Shown: positions 17,638-27,832, counted from the stretch's first letter. The stretch is DNA of 64,000 bases from an uncultured Shewanella sp. (GCF_947501665.1 NZ_CANMWS010000014.1:62001-126000), one strand, 5' to 3'. Notes: generated by a model from the sequence alone, not told the origin. Translations and numbers: made by a program.

Positions 17638-19790
17638 GCTCTCCCTAACATATCTTTAATAGCAGCAATACTATTACTATTAATCGCTATGTATTCACCA
17701 TTATCAGCATTTTCTAACAACTTCTCAGACTTCATCCTCTTCATTTCTAATGTTATTTGTCGCTTGCTGTATCCCTGCTGTTGACACGCTTTATAAATTC
17801 TAACCATAGGTATATGTAGCCTATCGATTTGAGCAGAACCTACTCGCCAGTATCGCTCCAAAATCAAACGGGTAAGCTCATCAAGCCCTCCACTATCCTC
17901 TTCTCGTCTAAAGCTATCCACATCATTTATAAATCCATTATTGTCAATACAATTTAAGAACAAAAAGGATTCTGCATTCTCCAGTCTACCCGTTACCTTG
18001 CAGTTATAGAGCTTACAGTTGATAAAAGTTATGTCGGTAATATTTTTAGCCACAAATTCAACGTCATTAAATACACAATCACTAAATGAAACTTCACTTA
18101 CCTGACTGTGGCTGAATAATGTGTATTCTTTGATATTTAAAGACATTATTGAGCATTCATCGTAACTATTAGAACGAATCTCTCCCAACATACTTAACTC
18201 ATATCGAAATCTGTCTGATGTTGATAAGAACTCATTCATCGGCGACAAAGCACCCCAAAGTTTTTCTTTAACTTCGTGATGCCGAGGAACATATGACAAT
18301 ACGGCTGGCTCAACAAATCTTTCGTCACTTGCTATCCAATCGTCATCACACTCCAAAATCCCTTGAGCAATATAATTTCCGAATACGAATTCGTTTACAA
18401 ACTCAACACGACCTTCGCCTTGATTACTACGGTCAAAAAATGCGTGATTAGAAAGAGTATTGCTCAATGAATCAATAGAGGGGCGTTCACTTACTTTGTA
18501 AGATTTTCTTGCCTCTTCTAGTATGCTCAAGCACTTGTTTGACTTGAAAAACTCTATTAGTTTTTCTTTGGACTCAGATGTATAGTTTCGCTCGCACATA
18601 TCTTCGGCAAGCAATGCCAGTAGAGTACTTTGATTCTCTGGAGTAATATGTAAATTTTGGCGCTCTCGCTCTCGCTCAAGCATGCTGTCGAAGTACCTAT
18701 CTACTAATTCGTCAGGATATTCACATAATTCATCAAACTTTTCATCACTAACGAACCGCAAATAAGACAGCAAAACGGGATTAGATACCTCTTTAAGGTT
18801 CAGTCCAAGCTTTTCTATTTTATCTTGTCGCTGCCTTCCCAACCAATCACAAGCTTAAGGGCGCTCAATCCGATAGCGAACGAAGTCAAACTTGTTATCA
18901 AACTTATCTATCCACTCACTGAAAGTGACGCCATCAAACACTGCTGATTTTCGAGAAGTAATAATTATTTTTGAGCGCCCTTCCAGTAGCTCACTAATAG
19001 TTTCAAGCATGGGCTCTGCATTCTCATAATCTTCATCTGCTTCGATTTTTTGAGTATCAGAAAGAAGCTCATCAAACCCATCTAGAACCATGACAATACG
19101 ACCATTCTTAAGTTCGTATTCCACGATGTCTGAATTTACTTGATTAAACGCCCTGTCCACTTCGCGTATAAAAACATGACTAAAAATTCGTGCTTGACGG
19201 TCTCTAGAGAATTCGGTAAAAAACGGAATTGGGCTTTGATCATCTGAAGCTAATTTATCTATTAGCTCATATGCCGTACAGGTTTTACCGAATCCAGCTG
19301 GTGCTTCGATAAGAATTAGCTGAGCAGAGTCATCATTTAAACGAGATATGATATCTTCAATGATATCAGGCGAGCATTCTGCGTTTTTATTGGTGATCGC
19401 ATATGGTGCGTTTATATAATGATACGACATATCATCATTTTTCTGAGGGTATATTCGCATAACAGATGCTACGTATTCACGATAGTCACTGCGAATGCGA
19501 TTTCGCCAAGAAATAACATCAAAAAAACCTTTAAATAGCCCTTCTTCTATATCTTCTAAGTTCGAGTATTCTGTAATTTTCGCAGATATCCCTAACGTGT
19601 TAAGACTACTTATTTTTTCTTGTATCATGGCCTCATCGTTAGAGTTGTTTGCTATCTTGACTACTTCAGCATTATGGAAGAACCCAGAGCGAAACGTAAA
19701 AGTAAGATAAGAATGATTTGAGTACTGTTTCTTGTATTCAAACCCGTACGTTCTATATTTTTCGATAACTTGACTAGCGCAAAGATCCAT
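17634..19790 (-). pseudogene. NACHT/STAND NTPase interrupted by a single in-frame TAA
   Basis: One continuous 719-codon frame broken only by TAA at 18855-18857: the upstream part (311 aa, 18855-19790) and the downstream part (open from 18854 to 17634) are in the same frame. An N-terminal domain of about 130 residues is unassigned. APAGFGKT (163-170) is Walker A, RIVMVLDGFDEL (231-242) is the NACHT Walker B with LDGFDE, and KIIITSR (274-280) is sensor 1. After the stop come an ANPVLLSYLRF-like helical segment (NPVLLSYLRF), pentapeptide-like beta residues (SFSDCVFNDVEF) and a C-terminal winged-helix-like region. Such proteins sense phage and switch on an effector, here probably the overlapping RelA/SpoT-domain gene. 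A recent inactivation, readthrough or a sequencing error could each explain the TAA. Confidence 0.8.
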
Positions 19791-19862
19791 CTGAAATACT
19801 CATTGTATAGTTTTCACCCAAAAGCGGGTGCTATCAAAATATGGCTTTACAGTTACTGCGAT

Positions 19863-20045
19863 TTAACACAAAACATGTAATCCCTCTTCATCAAGTCCAT
19901 TAATGTCATTCCATAGATCTTCCCATTGCTCAATATCCCACGCGTAATCACGCTGAAACCTAGGAACTATATATTTACTTGAGCCACCTATAAGCTCATT
20001 AAAATTTTCATTTTTAGGTTCCATTAACATGAACTGTTTTGCCAT
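19863..20045 (-). pseudogene. DUF262 (GmrSD-type) N-terminal fragment
   Basis: 60-codon frame whose residues 24-48 read KYIVPRFQRDYAWDIEQWEDLWNDI in pattern, the hallmark start of DUF262 proteins (for example the GmrS half of type IV restriction enzymes). Complete members run to several hundred residues, but here the frame ends after GLDEEGLHVLC and the following 72 bp lead into the NACHT gene. It is therefore a truncated remnant of another defence gene, or less likely a small regulatory piece. Confidence 0.65.
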
Positions 20046-20545
20046 ATATCTTTCCTAGAAAAATAACCAAATGAATGAATAATATCCAAATAATTAGGTG
20101 ATTACATCAGGATTAAGTACTAATAAGATTTTAATTCTCTTGATGAGATTAAAAATTAAATACCGACATCAGCACAAAACAAAAATAAGCTTTGCCCTTC
20201 CCATCGAAGTTACCGAAAGACGTATTTCAAAATATCGTAAGATGAATATGGATATTCATCTAGTTTTCGAGGGGCAGGACGCCCCATCGGAAACGTTAGA
20301 CTATTTTTAACGGAGTATGAGGAAAATTAACTTCGTCTGGGCGTCATGGTGGATGCAAGAGGGCGAAGGCCATAATTATGGCCTTTTTGAGCGACAAATA
20401 CGGATATTTGGCTGGCTTTTGAATAAGGATATCCTTAGGACGAGCAGTCCTTCTTGCCCCAGTGTGGATGGGAATCCACGACTTTAGCCCGCTGCAAGCG
20501 ATTAATAACAATGAAACTTCGACTAACAACACACTCTACACCTGT
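20046..20545. other. Gene-poor stretch of the accessory island
   Basis: No convincing gene. Short frames at 20098-20310 and 20318-20491 lack family features. A terminator-like hairpin lies at 20366-20388. The sequence around 20460-20510 (GGATGGGAATCCACGAC) looks like dispersed intergenic repeat DNA and leads into the longer repeat at 20546. Confidence 0.4.
20366..20388 (+). terminator. Terminator-like hairpin
   Basis: Perfect 8-bp stem AAGGCCAT/ATGGCCTT with AATT loop and a TTTTT run on the plus strand. No confident gene ends just upstream, so it may be the leftover of a lost gene. Confidence 0.5.
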
Positions 20546-20772
20546 CACCGAAGCCCCCCCTCAGCTTTGATCTTTGCTGTTCAATCCAGTGTAAGTGAAC
20601 TAGAGGGCTTCAATTTCAAGGATGAAATTGCAGAGCGCCCATGGATGGGTTTACAGCGTCCCGAGAGTTACTTGCACATAAACCTGCGGTAGCAATTAAT
20701 ACCAATGAGGTTATGGTTAACGGCAAGCTCACTCATTATACTGAGAACGTTATCAACTTTCGTTTGAAAGAT
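20546..20772. repeat. Dispersed ~230-bp intergenic repeat, copy 1
   Basis: An imperfect copy of the sequence at 21626-21869 in the same orientation. The best-conserved block, from 20673, includes TGCACATAAACCTGCGGTAG followed by the ATGAGGTTATGGTTAACGG segment; the CTTCAA-TTTCAAGGATGAA part is also shared. It lies upstream of the toxin-antitoxin pair. Confidence 0.75.
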
Positions 20773-20936
20773 TACCAGTGTGAATCGAAACTCACGATCA
20801 CCCATTAAGCGAAGCTTAATACTCAAAGTGTCACCAGCCTTCAATGATCTTTGACAGATGGCCGCAGCGCTGGCTAACCCTCCACCTAAGCCCCCTTGTA
20901 CTCCCATTAACTTGCCGCTAAAATGAATAATACGAA

Positions 20937-20984
20937 GACTGATTTAAAGACTTATTTAAAGACTTATTTAAAGACTTATTTAAA
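20937..20984. repeat. Four 12-bp tandem repeats upstream of the toxin-antitoxin operon
   Basis: GACTGATTTAAA followed by three exact copies of GACTTATTTAAA, ending 22 bp before the antitoxin start. Each unit carries the palindrome TTTAAA. The position suits operator sites or a copy-number-variable promoter. Confidence 0.8.
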
Positions 20985-21006
20985 GCACCATTAGAGGAGC
21001 GACTTA

Positions 21007-21255
21007 ATGACCACTCGAATTTTAGCTGATGTGGCTGCCAGCATTACCGAATTAAAAGCCAACCCAATGAAAGTGGCGACAAGCGCTTATGGTGAACCTG
21101 TTGCCGTGCTAAATAGAAATGAGCCAGCATTCTATTGCGTACCCGCTGAAGCTTATGAAATGATGATGGATAAAATCGAAGATCTTGAGCTGCTTATTAT
21201 TGCAAAAGAGCGTCAATCTGAAGAAAGTATTGCGGTCAATATTGATGAGCTATGA
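21007..21255 (+). CDS. Phd/RelB-type antitoxin
   Basis: 82-aa antitoxin. The N-terminal RILADVAASITELKANPMKV and the AVLNRNEPAFYCVPAEAYE segment match the DNA-binding domain of Phd/YefM and related RelB-type antitoxins; the acidic C-terminus (EESIAVNIDEL) would cover the toxin. GAGGAG is well placed before the ATG. Overlaps the toxin gene by 11 bp. It probably binds its own promoter, which contains the 12-bp repeats. Confidence 0.88.
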   Translation: MTTRILADVAASITELKANPMKVATSAYGEPVAVLNRNEPAFYCVPAEAYEMMMDKIEDLELLIIAKERQSEESIAVNIDEL

Positions 21256-21529
21256 TCTCGAATTCAAAAAGAGTGCGCTCAAAGAATGGCAAAAACTTGG
21301 CTCTACTTTACAACAACAATTTAAAAAAAAATTAGCTGAGCGCTTAACCAATCCTCATATCCCTGCCGCGAAGCTTTCAGGTGGTGATAATCTGTATAAG
21401 ATAAAACTCAAACAATCAGGCTATCGTCTGGTATACCAAGTCCAAGATAAAAGCATCATTGTCACCGTAATCGCTGTCGGCAAACGCGAGCGAAGTGATG
21501 TGTACCTAAAAGCGATAAAACGCTTATAG
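21245..21529 (+). CDS. RelE/ParE-superfamily toxin
   Basis: 94-aa toxin starting MSYDLEFKKSALKEWQKLG. The segment LYKIKLKQSGYRLVYQVQD and IIVTVIAVGKRERSDVY are the RelE core with basic residues for ribosome-dependent mRNA cleavage. The start at 21245 gives the standard RelE length; a 20-residue upstream extension inside the antitoxin gene is not needed. Neutralised by the overlapping antitoxin. The pair stabilises DNA or responds to stress or phage. Confidence 0.9.
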   Translation: MSYDLEFKKSALKEWQKLGSTLQQQFKKKLAERLTNPHIPAAKLSGGDNLYKIKLKQSGYRLVYQVQDKSIIVTVIAVGKRERSDVYLKAIKRL

Positions 21530-21625
21530 AACAGCTCATGTCTATATTATTTTCCTCACCCAATACCAACCTTCTCTTTCAAATCATAGCCAATTGATCT
21601 AATTGATACTTCGGATAAAAAACAA

Positions 21626-21869
21626 ACCGAAGAAACCCCCGCTGCTTTGATCTATGCTTGTCTCTTGATTTTAGAACCCCGTGTAGATGCAGCGGTACGC
21701 CTTCGACTTCAAGGATGAAGTCGTAGAGCGCTCAGGGAAGAGTTCATAGCGTGCTACAGATGCATCTGCACATAAACCTGCGGTAGCAATGAATATCAAT
21801 GAGGTTATGGTTAACGGCAAGTTCATTCATGACACCAAGAAACGTGATCAACTTTCGTTTGAAAGCTGA
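21626..21869. repeat. Dispersed ~230-bp intergenic repeat, copy 2
   Basis: Second copy, same orientation as 20546-20772, about 1.08 kb away, so the pair brackets the toxin-antitoxin genes as direct repeats. It includes CTTCAAGGATGAAGTCGTAG and the same CCTGCGGTAGCAAT block. The rest of 21530-21945 has no gene. Confidence 0.75.
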
Positions 21870-21945
21870 CCTATTTTTCTGCTGTTAGAAATCGATACCT
21901 CCCTGCTTAAAATACACTTAAAATTTTTAAAACAATCATTTAGCA

Positions 21946-22590
21946 TTAATGAGCCGTTGGGCCGGAAGAAAAAAATTGAAGTGAGTCTGAAAGTGAAACT
22001 AAACCCAACTGTGAACGACGAAAATCCACGTTTTCAGGATCTTGAATATTCATCAATACATAATGCCCATTTTCTTCATGCAATACAGTACCATAGTACT
22101 GTGGCAAACCTTTTTCCATCTGAACCAAATCATATAACACTGCAAAATCTTGACCAGACAGCTCTTTGAGCTGGTAGAGCTGTTTAATCACAAGCAACAT
22201 TTGTTGTTTAAAATCGGTATCATAGTTATTTGAGATCAATTGCACTAATGCACTTAGCCCATCCTTACCTATATCTGCGGAAGTCAGCAAGGCGTGTTGA
22301 GAGAAAATACTCTTTATTTTTGCAACTTGTTTATCCGTTAATGCCACTAACTCACGCTCAAGCTCAGTGATATAGCCCTTGTCACATGCTTGATAATCTT
22401 GTTGTGCTGATTTAATCACTTTCTGCTGCAGCCTTTGGTTGGTTTGATACATATCCAGTAAAACCTGCCTCAGCTCAGGATAATTAACCTTAGCATTAGT
22501 ATCAGGCAGCTGAGCAAGACTGCAACCTTGCATGAAAACCAGACAAAAGCATAAAAAAGCGGAACGATGAAACTTTCTGATGAACAACAT
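21946..22590 (-). CDS. Probable lipoprotein with DUF6624-like domain
   Basis: 214 aa. Basic N-terminus, hydrophobic stretch and FMQGC around residue 23 suggest a lipoprotein signal, although Gln at -2 is atypical. The body is helical; QDFAVLYDLVQMEKGLPQYYGT and ENVDFRRSQLGL near the C-terminus resemble the DUF6624 family (pattern K-G-x-P-Q-x-YGT, then vDxRR-x-x-GL). Function unknown. It follows the accessory island and precedes (in genome order) rplQ, on the same strand. Confidence 0.68.
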   Translation of the reverse strand: MLFIRKFHRSAFLCFCLVFMQGCSLAQLPDTNAKVNYPELRQVLLDMYQTNQRLQQKVIKSAQQDYQACDKGYITELERELVALTDKQVAKIKSIFSQHALLTSADIGKDGLSALVQLISNNYDTDFKQQMLLVIKQLYQLKELSGQDFAVLYDLVQMEKGLPQYYGTVLHEENGHYVLMNIQDPENVDFRRSQLGLVSLSDSLQFFSSGPTAH

Positions 22591-22886
22591 AGACTAAGAT
22601 TTCCCTATCAGTTATTGATTGACTACACTCACTGAAAACAAGTACAAGATACACCTTGTGCTTTCATGTTTAATATTTAAACACTAAATAAAAATCTGCA
22701 ATAAGACCTTAGTAAAAACTATGTTATTTCAATAATATATTGATAAGAAAATCAATACACACTAAAGCAAGTACTCCTAACACTATCTGAGTACGCACTC
22801 ATACTCTTCTATTAAGCCTTTAAGCGCAGCTTAACCGTTAAAAATATAATTGACCTTCATTTGAAGGTAAGCTGCATTTTGACCAT

Positions 22887-22917
22887 AAAAAAAGGCCGAG
22901 CTAAGCTCGACCTTTTT
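22887..22917 (-). terminator. Terminator of the alpha (rplQ) operon
   Basis: Stem GGTCGAGC/GCTCGGCC with one mismatch and a 3-nt loop, flanked by A and T tracts, 16 bp beyond the rplQ stop on the minus strand. The T tract reads TTTTTTT after the stem. Confidence 0.85.
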
Positions 22918-22932
22918 TAACTGAATTCCTAG

Positions 22933-23325
22933 TTACTCAGCGACTTCAACGTCAGCTTCAGCAACATCAGCACGACCTACTAGTTCAATATACGCCATAG
23001 GCGCTTTATCACCAGTACGTAAACCGCACTTAAGGATACGGGTGTAACCGCCAGGACGTTCCTGGAAGCGTGGACCCAATTCATTAAATAGCTTACCTAC
23101 GACTTCTGCGTCGCGAGTACGAGCAAACGCCAAACGACGATTTGCAACGCTATCACTTTTAGCAAGTGTTATCAGAGGCTCAACTACGCGACGCAGTTCT
23201 TTCGCTTTAGCTACAGTAGTTTTGATCACTTCGTGACGAACTAATGAGCTTGCCATGTTACGGAACATAGCTTGGCGATGACTGCTGTTACGGTTTAGTT
23301 GACGACCACTCTTACGATGGCGCAT
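22933..23325 (-). CDS. rplQ: 50S ribosomal protein L17
   Basis: 130-aa protein that binds 23S rRNA near the exit tunnel. The N-terminus [20 protein letters not shown] is diagnostic, followed by [17 protein letters not shown]. The acidic tail after residue 120 is longer than in some relatives. Last gene of the alpha operon, 39 bp after rpoA, followed by a terminator. Confidence 0.97.
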   Translation of the reverse strand: MRHRKSGRQLNRNSSHRQAMFRNMASSLVRHEVIKTTVAKAKELRRVVEPLITLAKSDSVANRRLAFARTRDAEVVGKLFNELGPRFQERPGGYTRILKCGLRTGDKAPMAYIELVGRADVAEADVEVAE

Positions 23326-23364
23326 GACCTAATCCTTATTACCTAAATCTGTACAAATCTGGAC

Positions 23365-24354
23365 TTAAAGGTCGTCTGCTAAACTGGCTGGAGGCCAATT
23401 TTCTAGACGCATACCTAACGACAGTCCGCGAGACGCTAACACATCCTTAATTTCGGTAAGAGATTTCTTACCCAAGTTAGGTGTTTTCAGCAACTCAACT
23501 TCAGTGCGCTGTACCAGATCTCCGATGTAATGAATCGCCTCGGCTTTCAAACAGTTAGCCGAACGTACAGTTAGCTCTAAATCGTCGACAGGACGCAACA
23601 GAATCGGATCGAACTCCGGCTTCTCTTCCTTCTCAACTACCTCAGTGACATCACGAAGTTCAACGAACGCATCTAGCTGTTCAGCTAAAATAGTGGCTGA
23701 GCGACGAATAGCTTCTTCAGGATCAAGAGTACCATTGGTAGTCATGTCGATCACAAGCTTGTCTAAGTCAGTACGCTGTTCTACACGAGCCGCTTCTACA
23801 TTGTAGGCGATACGTGCAACAGGAGAAAACGAAGAATCCACCAACAAACGGCCGATAGGACGATCATCGTCTTCAGTTTGTGCGCGAGCTGATGCTGGCA
23901 CATAACCACGACCACGTTCTACACGGATCCGCATGCTGACATCATTATTACCTGTTAAATGACAGATAACATGGTCAGGATTCATGATAGTGACATCACC
24001 ATCATGCGTGATATCTGCTGCAGTAACAGGGCCTGCGCCTGACTTACTTAACGTAAGCATAGCCTCGTCTTTCCCTTCGATCACAACAGCTAAACCTTTC
24101 AGGTTTAGAAGGATCTCAAGGATATCCTCTTGCACGCCTTCCTTGCTGCTGTATTCGTGCAGTACACCATCAATCTCTACTTCGGTAACCGCGCAGCCTG
24201 GCATTGACGACAATAGGATACGACGCAACGCGTTACCTAAAGTGTGACCAAAACCGCGTTCTAGGGGCTCCAGTGTCACTTTGGCACGTGTTGGATTAAC
24301 CTGCTCGATATCAACGAGACGCGGTTTAAGAAATTCTGTAACAGAACCCTGCAT
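23365..24354 (-). CDS. rpoA: RNA polymerase alpha subunit
   Basis: 329 aa, full length. The N-terminal assembly domain contains [20 protein letters not shown], which contacts beta and beta'. The C-terminal domain (from about residue 249) reads [15 protein letters not shown] and [19 protein letters not shown], which bind UP elements and activators. Sits between rpsD and rplQ as in the standard alpha operon. Confidence 0.98.
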   Translation of the reverse strand: MQGSVTEFLKPRLVDIEQVNPTRAKVTLEPLERGFGHTLGNALRRILLSSMPGCAVTEVEIDGVLHEYSSKEGVQEDILEILLNLKGLAVVIEGKDEAMLTLSKSGAGPVTAADITHDGDVTIMNPDHVICHLTGNNDVSMRIRVERGRGYVPASARAQTEDDDRPIGRLLVDSSFSPVARIAYNVEAARVEQRTDLDKLVIDMTTNGTLDPEEAIRRSATILAEQLDAFVELRDVTEVVEKEEKPEFDPILLRPVDDLELTVRSANCLKAEAIHYIGDLVQRTEVELLKTPNLGKKSLTEIKDVLASRGLSLGMRLENWPPASLADDL

Positions 24355-24378
24355 TGTGTCCTCTCTTTTGTGTTAACT

Positions 24379-24999
24379 TTACTTAGAGTAAAGTTCGACG
24401 ATCAGCTGTTCGTTAATATCCGCAGACAAATCACTACGCTCAGGAATGCGCTTGAAAGCACCTTCCATCTTAGTGGTATCTACTTCAACCCATGTTGGCT
24501 TTTCGCGCTGAGCCGACACTTCTAAAGCAGCCTTAATACGGGCTTGCTTCTGTGACTTCTCGCGAATGCTCACGACATCATTCGCAGACACTTTGAATGA
24601 TGGAATGTTGACAACGCTGCCGTTAACCATAATAGACTTATGACTAACTAGCTGACGTGATTCAGCACGTGTAGCACCGAAACCCATACGATAAACGACG
24701 TTATCTAGACGAGTTTCCAAAAGTTGTAACAAGTTTTCACCTGTATTGCCTTTAATACGTGCAGCATCTTTGTAGTAGTTACGGAATTGCTTTTCTAGCA
24801 CACCGTAAGTACGACGAACTTTTTGTTTCTCGCGTAGCTGAACGCCATACTCAGACAGACGGGTCTTACGAGCGCCGTGTTGTCCAGGTGCAGTTTCAAG
24901 CTTACACTTCGAATCAATTGCTCTCACACCGCTTTTTAGGAAAAGGTCTGTACCTTCTCTGCGGCTGAGCTTGAGCTTGGGACCCAAGTATCTTGCCAT
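24379..24999 (-). CDS. rpsD: 30S ribosomal protein S4
   Basis: 206-aa primary 16S rRNA binder and, in enterics, translational repressor of the alpha operon. Starts [20 protein letters not shown]; the S4 RNA-binding domain includes [20 protein letters not shown]. The N-terminal segment has a single Cys rather than a four-Cys zinc site, so it is the zinc-free form. Confidence 0.98.
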   Translation of the reverse strand: MARYLGPKLKLSRREGTDLFLKSGVRAIDSKCKLETAPGQHGARKTRLSEYGVQLREKQKVRRTYGVLEKQFRNYYKDAARIKGNTGENLLQLLETRLDNVVYRMGFGATRAESRQLVSHKSIMVNGSVVNIPSFKVSANDVVSIREKSQKQARIKAALEVSAQREKPTWVEVDTTKMEGAFKRIPERSDLSADINEQLIVELYSK

Positions 25000-25034
25000 G
25001 TTCTTTCTCCAACTATCCTATTAAATGCGGCGTG

Positions 25035-25427
25035 TTATACGCGACGTTTCTTAGGAGGACGACAACCATTGTGAGGGATAGGCGTCACATCGGTAATATT
25101 GGTAATTTTATAACCAACCGAATTTAGTGCACGAATCGCTGATTCACGCCCTGGACCTGGACCCTTCACAAAAACCTCTAGGTTTTTAACACCGTAGTCC
25201 TGAGCAGCAGTACCTGCGCGCTCAGCAGCAACCTGTGCAGCAAACGGAGTAGATTTACGTGAACCACGGAAACCTGAACCACCTGATGTTGCCCAAGACA
25301 GTGCATTACCTTGACGATCGGTAATGGTGATGATTGTGTTGTTGAAAGACGCATGAATGTGCGCCATGCCATCAGCAACCTGTTTACGTACGCGCTTACG
25401 CGGAGAACGTGACGGAACTTTAGCCAT
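25035..25427 (-). CDS. rpsK: 30S ribosomal protein S11
   Basis: 130-aa platform protein near the E site. Diagnostic segments are [33 protein letters not shown] and the C-terminal [17 protein letters not shown]. Lies between rpsM and rpsD as usual. Confidence 0.98.
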   Translation of the reverse strand: MAKVPSRSPRKRVRKQVADGMAHIHASFNNTIITITDRQGNALSWATSGGSGFRGSRKSTPFAAQVAAERAGTAAQDYGVKNLEVFVKGPGPGRESAIRALNSVGYKITNITDVTPIPHNGCRPPKKRRV

Positions 25428-25444
25428 ATTGGTTTACCTTCCCG

Positions 25445-25801
25445 TTACTTTCTAATTGGTTTACGTGGACCTTTACGCGTACGCGCATTGGTCTTAGTAC
25501 GTTGCCCACGAAGGGGCAGGCTACGACGATGGCGAAGGCCACGGTAACAACCAAGGTCCATAAGACGCTTGATGTTCATGGAAACTTCACGACGTAAATC
25601 ACCTTCTACGATGTAGTTGGCGACTTCTTCGCGTAGAGTATCAATTTGAGCTTCGCTCAATTCCTTGATCTTAGCATCTTCAGCGATTGAAGTAGCCGCG
25701 CAAATAGCTTGTGCGCGAGTACGACCAATGCCGTAGATAGCAGTCAATGCAATGACTGTGTGCTTTTGATCAGGAATGTTAATGCCAGCGATACGGGCCA
25801 C
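25445..25801 (-). CDS. rpsM: 30S ribosomal protein S13
   Basis: 118-aa head protein that contacts P-site tRNA and the B1 bridges. Reads [19 protein letters not shown] and ends [20 protein letters not shown]. The start codon is GTG at 25801, with GAGGAG upstream; GTG may fit the feedback-regulated start of the alpha operon. First gene of the alpha operon. Confidence 0.97.
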   Translation of the reverse strand: MARIAGINIPDQKHTVIALTAIYGIGRTRAQAICAATSIAEDAKIKELSEAQIDTLREEVANYIVEGDLRREVSMNIKRLMDLGCYRGLRHRRSLPLRGQRTKTNARTRKGPRKPIRK

Positions 25802-25912
25802 TATGCACTCCTCAAGTTAAAGGTCATCTGTGAAAAGCCCGGTAGGATACTCGACAGACGACAATTTAGCAAATAATATTTGATCAGCCCGAACAGGGCT
25901 GACCAATTTTTT
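25802..25912 (-). promoter_or_regulatory. Alpha-operon leader region (rpmJ-rpsM gap)
   Basis: 111-bp gap where the S4-responsive alpha leader lies in enterics. I did not verify a pseudoknot. A hairpin TCAGCCC/GGGCTGA with 5-nt loop is at 25884-25902; its only T tract (TTTTTTTT) follows on the plus strand. Confidence 0.45.
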
Positions 25913-26026
25913 TTAGCCTTGACGCTGTTTGTGTTTAGGTTCAACACAAATCACGCGAACAACGCCACTACGCTTTACGATCTTGCAATTACGGCAGATC
26001 TTCTTCACGGAAGCTCGAACTTTCAT
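25913..26026 (-). CDS. rpmJ: 50S ribosomal protein L36
   Basis: 37 aa, the complete protein, beginning [20 protein letters not shown] and ending PKHKQRQG. Cys11, Cys14, Cys27 and His32 form the zinc ribbon, so this is the zinc-binding paralogue. Lies between secY and rpsM, the usual position at the end of the spc operon. Confidence 0.95.
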   Translation of the reverse strand: MKVRASVKKICRNCKIVKRSGVVRVICVEPKHKQRQG

Positions 26027-26049
26027 TACATCACTCCGTAAAAGCTAGC

Positions 26050-27390
26050 TTATCGACCAAAGCGATCTAAATTCGCTTTGTTCACTAGGTTAGCTTTCTT
26101 CATTACAGAATCATATTGATGAGACATCATATGAGTCTGAACTTGAGCCATGAAGTCCATGATTACGACTACCATAATCAGTAGTGAAGTACCGCCAAAA
26201 TAGAACTGTACTTTCCACGCAATTAACATGAACTCCGGAATTAAACAGATAAAGGTAATGTATAACGCGCCTGCTAATGTCAAACGAGTCATCACTTTAT
26301 CAATGTAACGCGAAGTCTGTTCTCCAGGACGTATCCCGGGAATGAACGCACCACTCTTCTTCAAGTTATCTGCTGTCTCACGTGGGTTAAACACCAACGC
26401 TGTATAGAAGAAACAGAAAAAGATAATTGCTGTCGCATACAATAATGAGTACAGCGGTTGCCCTGGTGACACAGCCAGTGAAAAATCACTTAACCATGAC
26501 ATGGACTCATTTTGACCAAACCACTGAGCCAGTGTGCCTGGGAACAAAATAATGCTGGACGCAAAAATAGGGGGGATCACACCCGCCATATTTAATTTAA
26601 GTGGTAAATGCGTACTTTGTGCAGCAAACACCTTACGGCCTTGCTGACGTTTTGCATAGTTAACAACGATACGACGTTGTCCACGCTCAACGAATACCAC
26701 AAAATATGTTACAGCGAAAACAATCACTGCAAGTAACAACAATACTAGTACATTCAAGTCGCCTTGACGCGCCTGTTCAGCCGTTTGGCCGATAGCAGAT
26801 GGTAGACCGGCAACAATACCTGCGAAAATCAATATCGAGATACCATTCCCTATGCCTCTCTCGGTAATTTGCTCACCTAGCCACATCAGGAACATGGTTC
26901 CTGTCACTAGACTCACAACTGCGACAAAGTAAAAACTAAAGCCTAAGTTTACCACTAAACCTGGCACTAAGTTTGGTAACCCTGTTGCAATACCAATTGC
27001 CTGGAACGTGCCCAGAACCAACGTGCCGTACCTAGTATATTGACTGATTTTCTTTCTTCCAGACTCGCCTTCTTTTTTTAGCTCAGCGAGTGCAGGATGA
27101 ACCACAGTCAATAATTGCATGATAATCGATGCCGAAATATACGGCATAATACCTAATGCAAAGATAGAAGCACGTTCAAGGGCACCACCAGAGAACATGT
27201 TAAACATGCCTAGGATGGTCCCCTTTTGCTGATTGAACAGCTCTGCTAATACAGCGGCGTCAATACCAGGAATCGGTACAAACGATCCCGCCCTAAAGAC
27301 GATTATTGCACCAATCACGAACAGGAGGCGAGCTTTCAGTTCTGAGAGTCCACCCTTCGTGCTTTTTGTATCAAGTCCTGGTTTTGCCAT
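26050..27390 (-). CDS. secY: Preprotein translocase subunit SecY
   Basis: 446-aa inner-membrane channel with ten helices that forms the SecYEG pore. Starts [20 protein letters not shown] at 27390; an 18-residue in-frame upstream extension overlaps rplO and is rejected. Segments [29 protein letters not shown] and the cytoplasmic loop [15 protein letters not shown] ([13 protein letters not shown]) are typical. SecE is encoded at 54452 in the same window. Confidence 0.97.
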   Translation of the reverse strand: MAKPGLDTKSTKGGLSELKARLLFVIGAIIVFRAGSFVPIPGIDAAVLAELFNQQKGTILGMFNMFSGGALERASIFALGIMPYISASIIMQLLTVVHPALAELKKEGESGRKKISQYTRYGTLVLGTFQAIGIATGLPNLVPGLVVNLGFSFYFVAVVSLVTGTMFLMWLGEQITERGIGNGISILIFAGIVAGLPSAIGQTAEQARQGDLNVLVLLLLAVIVFAVTYFVVFVERGQRRIVVNYAKRQQGRKVFAAQSTHLPLKLNMAGVIPPIFASSIILFPGTLAQWFGQNESMSWLSDFSLAVSPGQPLYSLLYATAIIFFCFFYTALVFNPRETADNLKKSGAFIPGIRPGEQTSRYIDKVMTRLTLAGALYITFICLIPEFMLIAWKVQFYFGGTSLLIMVVVIMDFMAQVQTHMMSHQYDSVMKKANLVNKANLDRFGR

Positions 27391-27397
27391 CGACGTA

Positions 27398-27832
27398 TTA
27401 TTCCTCGATCTTACCGCCGGCAGCTTCAATCGCTGCACGAGCACCTTTAGTTACCTTAAGACCTTTTACGGTCACTGGGCGTTCAATGGTACCTGAAAGA
27501 ACGATTTTAGCAAACTGTATGTTGCGAGTAACTAAATTCGCATCTTTCAGCGCATTAAGGTCGATAACATCACCGTTAACTTTTGCCAATTCGCTCGTGC
27601 GAACTTCTGATGATACTAACGCTTTACGCGAAGTAAAACCAAATTTAGGCAGACGGATTTTAAGTGGCATTTGACCACCCTCAAAACCGACACGAACGCC
27701 GCCACCTGAGCGAGACTTTTGTCCCTTGTGACCACGACCGGCTGTCTTACCTAGGCCAGAACCAATACCGCGACCTACACGCTTAGCTGTAGATTTTGCA
27801 CCTGCAGCAGGTGATAGAGTATTTAGACGCAT
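27398..27832 (-). CDS. rplO: 50S ribosomal protein L15
   Basis: 144-aa late-assembly 23S rRNA protein. [20 protein letters not shown] and the glycine/arginine-rich [17 protein letters not shown] stretch are diagnostic. Seven bases separate its stop from the secY start; it is one base away from rpmD. Confidence 0.98.
   Translation of the reverse strand: MRLNTLSPAAGAKSTAKRVGRGIGSGLGKTAGRGHKGQKSRSGGGVRVGFEGGQMPLKIRLPKFGFTSRKALVSSEVRTSELAKVNGDVIDLNALKDANLVTRNIQFAKIVLSGTIERPVTVKGLKVTKGARAAIEAAGGKIEE

Noticed and set aside
20098..20310. 70-codon plus-strand frame
   Set aside because: No ribosome binding site, no recognisable domain and basic composition typical of chance frames in AT-rich DNA.
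20318..20491. 57-codon open frame beginning MRKINFVWASWW
   Set aside because: Poor ribosome binding site, overlaps a terminator-like hairpin and repeat-like DNA, no family resemblance.
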